Source: Istiophorus platypterus
Taxonomy: Eukaryota; Chordata; Actinopteri; Istiophoriformes; Istiophoridae
DNA length: 64,000 nucleotides
Reading direction: 5' to 3'
NCBI GenBank assembly: GCA_016859345.1
Contig: CM029120.1
Location: forward strand, 23,141,501 to 23,205,500
Positions 1 to 10,230 of this stretch are shown here, piece after piece (the first letter of the stretch is position 1; each line of letters begins with the position of its first letter). Made by a program: the position numbers and the translations under genes. Below the pieces are notes generated by a model, which had not been told where the DNA came from, did not search any database, and saw only the letters and a list, made by a program, of their open reading frames with translations.

Positions 1-2115
1 TATACAATTCCATTATAACTCTGGGTACTCCATTTGCTGATGACAATCAGATGATATGATCATAAGCTTAAGAACAGCTACTAAGGTTGGTATGGAGATT
101 CTCAAACAAGAATCAACAATCATGTAGGGTGAAAAAATTGACAAAAGATGTACTCAAACAATTAACTCAAGAAATGACATGGGAATGATTTAACATTACT
201 GTAACATTGTACGGTGTTTGGTAAGTCATCAAAAAATCTTTTAAGGGGTTGGGGGAAGCATTGAGGAAGTTTAGACACCTATCCTCTTTTTTTCTTAAAT
301 GCTAGGTACAGCCCTGAGGGTCATTCCAGTTAATTACATCTTAGGTCTTATTTTTTTAGTTTTGATCTTCATCTTTATTGGTATTATTAACATAGTACTC
401 AGTAAATTCATTACTGACTTCTTGGAACATGATAACATTGCTAAAAAGAAGTAAAGAGCAGTTAGACAATCAAACAAACCCACCATCTTTCAAACTTATT
501 TGGAAAGTGATTGGTAAAATCATTACCAAACTGTTTGACTCTGACTTACTATACTTACTGTAGTGGTGGCGCGCAGTCTTCTTGTAGAATTACATTATGA
601 ATGATGGAAAAAACAACAAGACCCAAAATCTTTAAATTAAATATTTAATAGCACTTTGGAAATGCCTGAGTATATGGATAGAGTCAAAATAAACATGAGT
701 ATGATCTTATTCTGAGAGACTGTATGATAAGAAGGTAGTAAACTACGTTCTAATGTTAGTTATACTGACTTTATGCTGGCTTTTCCTGCACTATGTCCCT
801 GCCTGCAGGTATATATTTTTTTCAGTGACACTGCTGTCTTTCCATAGCTCACTAGTCATCCAGGCCTTATAAGGGCCTCCAAGACAGACCTGTCCCTTCA
901 TCCTTCCTTCCACCCCTCCATCCATGCCCTCCTTTAACCTCCATCTGGTCTGGATCTTCTCTTGTCCTCGACCTGCCCCCCTCCCAATTCTTGCTGCCAT
1001 TTCTGTATAAACAAGCAGAGTCTGACCATAACACTCAGACCCCAGGCTACACTCCTTCATTTTCTTCCTCCTCTCCTCCATGCTTCACTCTTTTCCACCT
1101 CAGAAAACTATTTCTTTCTACTCGTGTCTCTACAGGTGAATTTAGTCAACTTAAATATGACTTCTTTTGTTCTGTCACTTTATAGGAAGGGAGATATTTA
1201 AATACTTGCTAAATGCTACATTTACAACAAAAGATCTCTGCTTCACTCTGAAATTTGAGAAGGTGAATATGATCAGAGGGCATTATGTTGAATTCATAAA
1301 CTTGGACTTACACTCAATTCTGTGGTTTAATGGTGGAGCATGAGAGGGGGATGAAGGAACAGCAGAGAGAGAGACATCTTTTCTCCTTGATGCTGCTGTC
1401 AGGCAGCATTGTAATATGTCTTACATAGACAGGAGGGGCACTGCTACATCATAGTTTGGGATGGGGCTATGGTATGAAGTGTGTGTGGTGTGTTCCAGGA
1501 GACTCCCATTTGGCAGTGTACAATCTGGATGAGCTTCATAAGGGGAGGGAAGGTGGGGGAGGATTTGGATGGGACAGGTGACAGAGAGACATAGAAGAGA
1601 GAGAGGGCCATCCGAAAATGTGTTTGACTCTTGTCCAACTCAAATCAGGCTCATAGAAGAGATTCTGTATTGTGGCTATGGACACCAGTTCAACTCATGA
1701 AAGGATGTCAATGACTGAAACTTTTGAGTCTTCATAGAGGATCCATCCTCACAGGATACTGAACACTGAAGATCTACCTCAGCATGCCCCATGAGGGATT
1801 GCTCACCTCATAAATTCAGCTATAGATATAAATTACAATCAGGTGGAACAGCTTTCCTTTCATATGCTATTAATTCCTCCTAATATTTTCATCTCTGCTG
1901 CCACCATCAAAATCGTGTATTTGGTTGGTCCTTTTTTTTTTTTTCTTTTTAAAGTCATATGACTTCCCACTATTAAGTTTAATTAGACAATCAAAAATGA
2001 AAAAAACACTAAATTACTATAATTACTGAGCCTCCAAAACATATATTGAAATATATTTTTGTCAGTATATAGTATTTCTAATTCAACTCAGAACATTTCT
2101 CATTTCTTTCCTTCA

Positions 2116-2116
<1 letters not shown>
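1..2116. other. upstream intron of bcl11b, no feature recognised
   Basis: This is AT-rich non-coding sequence inside the intron that precedes the last bcl11b exon. I see short poly-T and poly-A runs but no transposon protein motif, RNA gene or plausible exon. The short open frames on both strands (for example the 96-codon frame on the minus strand at 791-1081) have low-complexity, non-family-like translations and no splice-site context. I call nothing here. Confidence 0.6.

Positions 2117-2204
<88 letters not shown>
2117..2204. repeat. poly(A) followed by (AT)n microsatellite
   Basis: A run of 34 A (2117-2150) passes directly into about 27 AT units (2151-2204). This may be an old retroposon A-tail that seeded an AT microsatellite, but no retroposon body is recognisable beside it. 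Confidence 0.95.
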
Positions 2205-2208
<4 letters not shown>

Positions 2209-2619
2209 TCACAAAGTATATTCACATTCATAAACCAGCAGGGGTTAGACAGGACCAATGAACTTTAGATACAAATTTAAGCTTAGTATCCCTAGGAGTT
2301 ACATATGTATTACAAAATGTATGTTTATTGCTAATATTCAGTGCGAGTGCTAGAAGTAGTGTCTCCTTTATGTAGGCAGACAAAACTCACAGTTTTGGGA
2401 TTTGGATGGACATGTGGAGAATCTGACTTTCATGCAGGAGACCAGAATCCGTGTTTTGTCACAGACTTGAATGATCCTTCCCTAACCTTAACTAGCGCAT
2501 AGTTGTCATAATATTGAATTGATTTTTAAAAACATTGACATTGGATGTAAAATGTCATCAAACTTTTTCATTCAGCTTTTTCAGAATCATCGAGTACTAC
2601 ATCCATATGTGACAGTTGA
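2205..2619. other. intronic sequence, nothing recognised
   Basis: AT-rich intron sequence between the AT microsatellite and a Tc1 remnant. No motif, repeat or coding signal that I can name. Confidence 0.5.
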
Positions 2620-3395
2620 ACATCTTATAAACTATTGACAATGCTGCTCTAACAGTATTGTAATGCTCATAGCAGTTGTTGAATCTAGCTGCAGGGATTT
2701 GTTACCATTTAGAAATGAGCATTATCAAAGGTCCAACACTGATGTCTGGTTATAAGGTTATGCTCACAGTTGGTGTTCAAACAGGGTCAGAGCCCTGAGC
2801 AAGCCTAAGTTCTTCAAAACCAAACTGGGAAAAGGATTTCTTTATGGAGCTGGCTTTGTAAATAGGGGCACCGAAATTGTATCCATATTGGACGATCCTG
2901 CAAAACGTCACATAACATTCACTGTTTGTTTTGTAAAATATCTACACATGGCAACTACAGCACTCTAAGGTATGGTTAAGGTCAGGCAAGAAAACACTTG
3001 GTTTGGATTGGGAGAGATGATGGTTAATAACAAAGGGACACTCTAATTACAATAACATTAACACAAACTTTGATCCTCTCCATAAAAATCAGACACACTG
3101 TATGCTTATCCACTACTCCTGACATCTATCCTATACATAAAAGACACTACTTACTGCAGTTGCACTGAAGATTTGAATTGACCAACAACTGTGAGGTGCC
3201 CAAAATGGGATGTATTGTCTTGTTGCAACCAAACAGCATTCCCCAAACTGTTGCCACAAAGTTAGGACCACACTATTAAAACAATAGTATCATATATGCT
3301 ATAGTGTAGTAGTAGTTGCCTTTAATGGAACTAAGTGGCCTGACCTAAATGATTAAAAATGCTCCAATCAAGGTGTACCCACAGATACAGTATGG
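2620..3395 (-). mobile_element. decayed Tc1-like transposon fragment with a nested insertion
   Basis: On the minus strand 3235-3265 reads as the transposase motif LWQQFGE, which belongs to a Tc1 lineage common in fish and other vertebrates. The pieces at 2740-2885 (antisense of the following transposase stretch) and 3235-3390 (antisense of the preceding one) would be contiguous in an intact copy, but here they are separated by about 340 bp of unrelated sequence at 2886-3230. The simplest reading is a Tc1 fragment that received a second insertion. No open frame survives. Assignment rests on recalled family sequence; boundaries are approximate. Confidence 0.6.
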
Positions 3396-3492
3396 AATAC
3401 CCACTCCAGAATTTCTTCATGAAATCAGCACCAACCTAAGCTTGTAAAGTATTGTAGCATCTATGTTAGAAAAAAATCCATCAGCAGTGTGA

Positions 3493-3496
<4 letters not shown>

Positions 3497-3552
<56 letters not shown>
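3497..3552. repeat. (GT)n microsatellite
   Basis: 28 uninterrupted GT units. Both-strand open frames across it are artefacts of the repeat. Confidence 0.97.
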
Positions 3553-3555
<3 letters not shown>

Positions 3556-4734
3556 TGTCCAGGATTAGGGGGACCACTGGCACCAGGGGGTGTGTTTGGG
3601 GGAGGACAGTGCCCCTTCAGAGCCCCTTCTTGCCACCCCACCCGTCACATACACACAGTTCCACAAACACAAACACACTTCCCAGGTGCAGTGGTGCGGG
3701 CCAGTCTGTGGGATTAGCTGCTATGCTCTGGCACTCTCTTCTGGTAATCCCTCTAATTTGTTAACAGGGCACAAAGACAGGGACACACACATGCACAAAC
3801 TCACACATGCTCTGTGGTAGTTTGTTTTGGAATTCATTGCACCTTCTAATTTAGACTACAGAACTACTGTGGTGTGAAGGACGGAGAATCACTTCTTCAT
3901 CTTCCTCTTCCTCTTCCTGCTGCTTTTCCTCATACCTTAATGAACTAAATACATTCTTATTTGGCTATGATCAGCTAAGCCTTCCTTTAAAATTCATAAC
4001 ATAAGAATGTGAAAGCCCTGTCCCTCCCTCCCCATCCTGTCTTGACTGTCAGGGCTTGTATACACAAATGTACACACACACCTTGCAGGATGATAATCCT
4101 TTGTTGGCTGGATAACATGTGGAGAATACAGGCTAATGCTAAAGTTCAAAACAGGCTGGGAAGAAAGAGGGTTGCTTAGACTCTGAAAGAGACAGAGAAA
4201 AAGAGAGTTGCAGAGAGAGATAATGCAAGTAAATGCAGCTCATGTTGAACTGCATTCACTTCCTGTTAACCTTTCCAGAGACCAAGACTCGCTTTGTTTC
4301 CACCCAGCTGTCAAGTCAGTTTGATAAAACGTTACTATTAAAATAATAGTATGTAGTAAATATTACTAAAATTGAAATGTGAGTAAAGCAGGTGTCCATC
4401 AGTGTCACTAAAAGAAATACATTCTCGTGGATCTTCCTGCCACCAATAGCAATGATGGTGTCCATGACAGAACTTTATAAGCAGGTTGTGGATCCTGGTA
4501 CTGACACCGACATCTGCAGGTCTGGTGTTGTATTCACTCATGACTATTTCCTTGTTGGAAAAACAACAGAGCCTTCCAGAGTTTTGTAGGTGGGATTAAG
4601 AATAGGGAATGTTTTCTTCCTGTCTAGAGCTAGAAAGGAAAAACAGGTTATAAAATGGAAACAATCATGGATGAATTCGATGTCAGTCTATAGCTTTTTT
4701 TAGGTCAACTTGCTGAAGTAACAAGTAGATCAGA
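3553..4734. other. intronic sequence, nothing recognised
   Basis: Intron sequence with a CT-rich patch near 3898-3925 and loose CA-rich patches near 3640-3800. No transposase or reverse-transcriptase motif and no convincing exon. Confidence 0.5.
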
Positions 4735-4830
4735 TGTACTGTAAAATGTTATCCACAGCTTCTTTGTCAAATGATGTTGGGATGGATATGTCAGTCACTA
4801 CTGTAATGTTAATTTAGTTCTTTCAAACAG
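4735..4830. repeat. short dispersed repeat, copy 1
   Basis: About 95 bp is shared with 8935-9030, with the common core TATGTCAGTCACT followed by TTTAGTTCTTTCAA. Both copies lie just upstream (in + coordinates) of a decayed MAKTK-type Tc1 element. The class is unknown to me. Confidence 0.6.
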
Positions 4831-5070
4831 AAAATGAGGAGCATGTAGATAATTTCAGATTAAATTATGAAGGGGAAAGAAAATGGTGATGGAGAATCTG
4901 AAGCCCTGACATTAGGAACACCAGGCTAATCTAGAAGCTTCTTGCACCTGTCTGCTAATAGATTCTGCCACTCTTTCATGTGTTCAAGCCCTTTAAGTTT
5001 GGAGGAACTGTTTTTGCAATGGCAGTATCAGCTCTTTCCAAGGGGTTTTCAATGGAATAAAGGTCAAGAC

Positions 5071-5286
5071 TCAGTCCAAAATTTCCATTTCAACCATTCT
5101 TTTGTACTGCTGGATGTGTGCTTTGTTTTGTCCTGCTGAAAGACCTAAGACTTTCACCTCAAACCTAGTTTGGACACTGGGTAACACATTTCGTACAAAA
5201 CATCCTTTGTAATCTTCTGATTTCATAATTCCTTTGATACATTCAATTCCTCCAGTACCAGAGGCAGCAAAGGAGCCCCACAGCAT
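5071..5286 (-). pseudogene. Tc1 transposase C-terminal-half fragment
   Basis: 71 codons corresponding to the segment between the first and second catalytic Asp. The expected QDNDPKH motif with the second Asp is recognisable only in part, and the DPKH portion has drifted. Non-functional. Confidence 0.78.
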
Positions 5287-5351
5287 GACAGACCCTTCAC
5301 CATGTTTTCTTCTGTAGGTAGCGTGGTCTTTTCCTCATTGGCTTCATTTTA

Positions 5352-5588
5352 TCACCTGTAAAGAAACAGATGCACTGCATTCCCATAGAGCTCCCCTTTG
5401 GTTTCATCTGTCCATAGAAAATTCTCCCAGAAAGACTGTGACTTGTCTATATACTCATCTCTAAGTTTTTGCAACTCAGTTGTTACCTTTTTGTGCCTTT
5501 CTTTCAACAGAGCTGTCCTCCCTAGCCTTCGCCCAGGGAACCCTACTTGGTTTAATGTGTGGTATTTTTTATGGGCAAAAACCACCAC
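5352..5588 (-). pseudogene. Tc1 transposase middle fragment
   Basis: A 78-codon open stretch covering the linker and the start of the DDE catalytic domain. LWTDET contains the first Asp of the DDE triad. It lies in a different frame from the N-terminal and C-terminal fragments, so it has been disconnected by indels. Confidence 0.85.
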
Positions 5589-5638
5589 TCCAGATTGCTC
5601 CAGGTCACGCTTAAGCTCTTTAGATGACTAATGTGGTG

Positions 5639-5863
5639 TTATTCCACAATCTTCACCAACTTTTGCAGGCTTCTCTCATTCAGTTTCTTCTTAGCACCGT
5701 GTGCTGGAAGCGTCTCCACAGTTTCATGACCGTGAAACTTCTTGATAATATTATGAAAACAGAGAGTGCAAGACCTTTGGTGATTGCCTTTTAGCCTTTG
5801 GAATTGTTGTGTTTTTACAATAGTATTTCTGAAGCTCTCAGACAGCTCTTTTGTCTTTGCCAT
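5639..5863 (-). pseudogene. Tc1 transposase N-terminal fragment
   Basis: A 74-codon open stretch starting at the native ATG. It carries the start of the paired-type helix-turn-helix DNA-binding region of Tc1 transposases. A catalytic transposase of this kind is about 340 residues, so this is only the first fifth. It is closed by a stop where the natural protein would continue. Confidence 0.8.
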
Positions 5864-6059
5864 TGTGAAAGAGAAACTGGAATTAATCAGCCCCTTTTTT
5901 GCACGAGTGAATCTTTAATTTAAATTCTCTAAACAAGAGCACATAATTATGTTAATGGTATATTTTATGTCTTTATTTATTGTTGTTGCTCAAGTAACTT
6001 TGGACAGTTTATTTTATATTAAATATTAATATTCTTGCATTCATCTCTGAAGACAAATT

Positions 6060-6085
6060 CTAACCCTAACCCTAACCCTAACCCC
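6060..6085. repeat. short interstitial telomere-like repeat
   Basis: Four CCCTAA-type units lie within the terminal repeat of Tc1 copy B1, where other copies have a sequence like TTAAAATTCAGGGG. See the findings. Confidence 0.9.
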
Positions 6086-6097
6086 AATAATTTCAAC

Positions 6098-7999
6098 CAG
6101 GACTAACAGTGTAAGACTGTAAAAGACTGTAAATACAATTTAATATTTAACAATCTGAGGGAATGAGTCTGTATTTCGAAGACTCAAGTCAAAAAGGCTA
6201 CAAAGCAGTGACTTAATTTTTTTCCTACTAAAGGTCAGATACTTCCTGGAACCACAATTTATTTTAAAAATCATAAGCAGAGATTTTGTACAGTAAGCCG
6301 TAGATGAAAACAATGATGATGAAGTGTAGCACAAAGGAGGAGGAATACTGTATAAACTATGGAGAATATCACAAAGAGAAGTAAGATGCCAAAATAGATT
6401 GACCACAAATCGGGTCCTGATTCTACTAGCTTTCCTTTCATTCCTCTGGTTCGTGTGTTACTGGTGTACTGTCATCTCCTCCTTCATCTCTCAATCAGGA
6501 AGACTAACTGTTTAGCAGTCTCCATTCCCTCCATCCAATCAAAAGTGGATTAGAGACCTGAGCTGGTCTGCATACAGGAATTGCAGCAGCAGAAGTTCCT
6601 GATGTTAGGGGGGACAATGTCAGCACTAAGGCATTCAAATACAGAACAAAGCTGACATGAGCCAAGGGTATATTGTGTGTGTGTGTGTATGTGTGTGTTT
6701 GTGTGTGCTCTTGGCCTTTTGTTGCACTATAAAGTTTCCTGACATCTTTTTTTTAATTATTGAGCCTGCAGTGTCATTAGCATGTGTGTGATCTTGTGGT
6801 TACCCCCCACCCCAACACAGGTACAAACTCAGTCACACAATCACCGACGCACATACGGACAAGGATTCCTCACCCTGCATGACTAATATCTTGTTTATCA
6901 CTATCACAGCATAGTGACAATTCCATGCAAATCAGACAATGTGTGCCTGTGTTTCCATCTCTGCAAACACAACACACACTCCTACATATCTATATGCTGT
7001 ACATATATCAATACTAAAGTGAGAACTAGAGAACAAATTTTCTTTTTTGCTTCAGGAGAGTGAAGAAGTATTTATCCTGTGTTTTTGTCTCCTAAAGGGA
7101 TCATTTCAAAAAGCAGAGAGCAAAGTCTCCAGTATTCTTTAAGTGGTCTGAAGTGGTTTGAGTGCAGAATTTTAAGATCATTCAACAGACTTTTAAACTT
7201 GCTTTAATAGCATCTACAATTAATACAAGACCTGACAACAGCAACTTTAATTAAATTCCCCAAACTGTACGGGAATGAAAATCCCATACAGTCAGTACCA
7301 GCAGAGCCCAAAAACAGAGTCAGTACTGGCTATATCTGCTGTGTCTTAGTCGATGATTTGCTACAGCTCCCAGAACTCTGCTCGGCCAGACTAAAACTCC
7401 TTCTGGGGAAACTGAGTCATCTCTGAGCTCAGCTCACCACAGATGCTGCTGGCTAAAGACCAAGAGGCAAACCCCAAACTCTTGGTTCTATACAGGCTGT
7501 TACTGTCAGCCTACATGCCCCAAGCTTGGTTCCCATCCAACATTTTCTTATCTTTTATTGAATTATAATGTGATGAAAGTGAAAAGCTGAATGGAGAACT
7601 CAGTACTTGCCTTTGAAGAATTTTATGCTGATTTACAGTAAGGATTGTTCTTATGAAAGAAAGTATTTGAGAGAGTAAAAAGTGGTATATTCTTCTTTAC
7701 CCATCAGTTGAAGGGTAGTTATTGTCCCATTTTTACTTTCTGTCAGATATCCTGCAATGAACTTCCAGAAAATGCTCATTCAAAATCACATTGACATTTG
7801 TAATAACAGAAATTACTCAAAATCCAAATTTTCCACTATTTCCAAAGCTTTGCAGGAGGAGCCAGCTGAGTGGCCATGGTTAATCCAGACACTAGCTCTA
7901 GTAACAGACAGTTGGGAAGTGCTGCTGAGATTATCACTCAAAGATTTATGAGGGGTTAATATTATGGATAAGTGAGAAACAATTACCTACAATGGCATA
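6098..7999. other. intronic sequence, mostly unrecognised
   Basis: AT-rich intron with an imperfect GT patch at 6674-6710. 7290-7510 is less AT-rich and of high complexity but shows no motif that I can name. No supported gene. Confidence 0.5.
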
Positions 8000-8144
8000 T
8001 ACAGTTAAGTCCATAATTATTTGGACAGAGACTCAATTTTTGTACTTTTACCTTGTAATTCTAGAAAATAACACAATGAATTTTAAATGATGCTATCAAG
8101 ATGCATTTGAAGTATACACTTTCAGCTTTAGAGAGCTTCAGCTG

Positions 8145-8208
8145 ATAGAGAGAGAGAGAGAGATGAAGAAGCAAAAGAAGAGAGAAAGAGAGAGAGAGAG
8201 AGAGAGAC
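8145..8208. repeat. imperfect (AG)n tracts
   Basis: Two AG tracts (about 8145-8162 and 8183-8208) inside the MITE. Confidence 0.85.
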
Positions 8209-8377
8209 AGACTGGTCAGCACATATAATAATAGTATAATGTGGTAGCCTATAATATAGATAAGTGTTCAGAGACTTTTCTGTTGCCAATCTGTCAAACA
8301 TGGCAGCTGATTCTGACTTTGACTAGAGAAATTAGCTGAATAAAGAACATTAATTTAGTTAGCTAGATACTGTTATT

Positions 8378-8380
<3 letters not shown>

Positions 8381-8461
<81 letters not shown>

Positions 8462-8473
8462 ATATATATAGAT

Positions 8474-8554
<81 letters not shown>
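8381..8554. repeat. compound (TC)n(TA)n(GATA)n microsatellite
   Basis: (TC)15 at 8381-8410, then about 24 TA units to 8459, then about 20 GATA units to 8554. The whole array lies inside the A1 element. Confidence 0.96.
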
Positions 8555-8555
<1 letters not shown>

Positions 8556-8934
8556 TGTATATTGTCGTATATTTATATAAGGTAATTTATTATTTTGGCT
8601 GGTAAAAAATATGCTTGGCCAAGGTAGTTTTTCATCTATCACAACTGTACAAGAAACAGATCCAGTCAATTGTCAAATTACTTTTGAGTCTCTGAAAATT
8701 AGGGACTTTGTATAAAGATGGCTGTAATTCCTAAATAGTTAATTTGATATTTTTGAAAAACCCCTTGAATTAAAACTGAAAGTCTGCACTTCAATCACAT
8801 CTTGATTGCTGAGTTTCAAATTCCTTCTGGTGCTGTACAGAGTAAAAAATATGAAAATTGTCAAAATACTTATGGACCTGACTATATTTAAAGCTGCAGT
8901 GCCCTATTTTTTGTATGTTAACAAATTAATTGTT

Positions 8935-9030
8935 AAATTGTCATATAAAATACTACCCATAGGTTCTTTGGCATGTTGGTGGGAGGGATATGTCAGTCAC
9001 TGCTGTTAAGTTAGTTTAGTTCTTTCAATT
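8935..9030. repeat. short dispersed repeat, copy 2
   Basis: Matches 4735-4830 through TATGTCAGTCACT and TTTAGTTCTTTCAA. It again sits next to a MAKTK-type Tc1 copy. Confidence 0.6.
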
Positions 9031-9059
9031 CAATTTACAGTTTCAGATGTTTAAATTGA

Positions 9060-9650
9060 TCAGTACCCTGGAATTCTAAGTACAGAATTGAGAATATCTT
9101 CAGAAATAAATGCAAATTTACCAATCTTGTACAATCAAAATCCTGTCCTCCTGGAAGATCCACTTTTTTCAGCATTTTTTGACACTGGGTAACATATGCT
9201 CTTAGATGCCTTGGTAATCTGATTTCATCATTCCTTTGATACATTCAATGCCTCCAGTACCAGAGGCAGCAGAGCAATAGAACCAATAGAACCAATAGAA
9301 CCTCCACCATGATTTACTTGGTGAGTGTTCTTTTCCTTATAGGCTTCATTTCATCGCTCATGATGTTTCAGATATTTCTGATGCACTCAGACAGATCTTT
9401 TGTCTTCGCCATTGTGACAAAGAAGCTGGAAACAATCATCCCCTTGATGATCCCCTTGATGATTATTTTAGATCATATGAACACTAAAAATTAAGCACAG
9501 GTGAGTTTTTTTCTTTTTTTATCTTGGGAACTAATTGAAATTCAAAAATCGCTTGAATTGCATTTATTACTTAAGAAATTCTAAATTCTGTACTTAAAAT
9601 TCAGGGGTGCAAAATTTTCAAAAATTTTAGTTGAAACAACAAATTTTTGA
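9060..9650 (-). mobile_element. internally deleted Tc1-like transposon (MAKTK family), copy B2
   Basis: The left terminal part (from about 9072) matches 45495-45550 of copy B3 (AAGTACAGAATT..GAGAATATCTTC). The DDE segment (9180-9270, ending in the antisense of GTGGIECIKG) is joined almost directly to the N-terminal coding end, where the minus strand reads MAKTKDLSE from 9412. Most of the transposase is missing. The right terminal part runs to about 9640 (TACTTAAAATTCAGGGG). Confidence 0.75.
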
Positions 9651-9759
9651 AGTTTTTTTTTTTTCTTTTTTTTTTTTACACATGAAGAGTTTAGTTACAT
9701 GCATTTCCAGGTTAGTTTGGCTCTTCTCTTGCTCTAACAGTTCACTCTCACAATGTTTG

Positions 9760-10230
9760 CCTTCTCTTCGGCCGCTGGCCATGGGAAAAATGATCTATAT
9801 AATAATTTGATGCAATGATCTGGCGGCGCTCTTCCAACACTGCTACATTAACACACTTTAAGGCAATCTGTGCTTCCACTGTAATTGTACATATTTGAAT
9901 CCCTGTGTCCTCTTTTTTTCTCTCTGTCTCTCTCTTTCTCCCTCCTTCATCTGTAATAGCTGTGATTTAATTTAGCTATTTAACCTGTAATTCCAGCAAC
10001 ATTTATTGAGAAGTGAGGGGGAGAAAATTGGGCCATTAGCCGCCCCAGATGAATACACTGAGATGAAAATGAACGCTGCTAACTGCCAGTTGACCTTCGC
10101 ACAAGATTTCTAGCCATTCACTCACTTGCCTTTTTTATTAGCAACAGCCACAGTAATTATGGCAAATTGAATCATAGTGAAAACTGGAATCAGTCAGTAA
10201 TGGGAGTTTTATACTGTGTGAAACTGAACC
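9760..10230. promoter_or_regulatory. candidate conserved non-coding element in the bcl11b intron
   Basis: High-complexity, repeat-free sequence without an open frame, including ATTGGGCCATTAGCCGCCCC and TGACCTTCGCACAAG at 10028-10115 and many homeobox-type TAATTA/ATTA cores. The composition differs from the AT-rich surroundings. BCL11 loci are known for dense vertebrate-conserved enhancers; conservation here is inferred from texture, not measured. Confidence 0.35.

Larger units (their letters stand above)
4930..6097 (-). mobile_element. decayed Tc1-like transposon (MAKTK family), copy B1
   Basis: Read on the minus strand it gives broken transposase pieces in the right order: an N-terminus beginning MAKTKELSE with initiation codon at 5861-5863, then KKLNERSLQKL in the helix-turn-helix region; a middle piece at 5352-5588 containing NQVGFPGRR and SFWENFLWTDET (the first catalytic Asp region); and a piece at 5071-5286 containing MLWGSFAASGTGGIE. 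Frameshifts separate the pieces and part of the C-terminus is unrecognisable, so it is a dead copy. The right-hand terminal region (about 5925-6097) ends in AATTTCAACCAGGACT, as do the other copies of this family in the window, but is interrupted by telomere-like repeats. Confidence 0.88.
8000..8886. mobile_element. non-autonomous Tc1/mariner element (MITE-like), family A copy A1
   Basis: The ends are inverted repeats starting at TA: the left end begins TACAGTTAAGTCCATAA and the right end reads as TATAGTCAGGTCCATAA on the minus strand. Similarity continues inward, including the AT-rich TTTGTAxTTTTACCT-type stretch. The right interior at 8760-8810 (CCCCTTGAATTAAAACTGAAAG) is shared with 43916-43945 and 60728-60750. 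No transposase remains; much of the interior is simple repeat. Confidence 0.82.
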
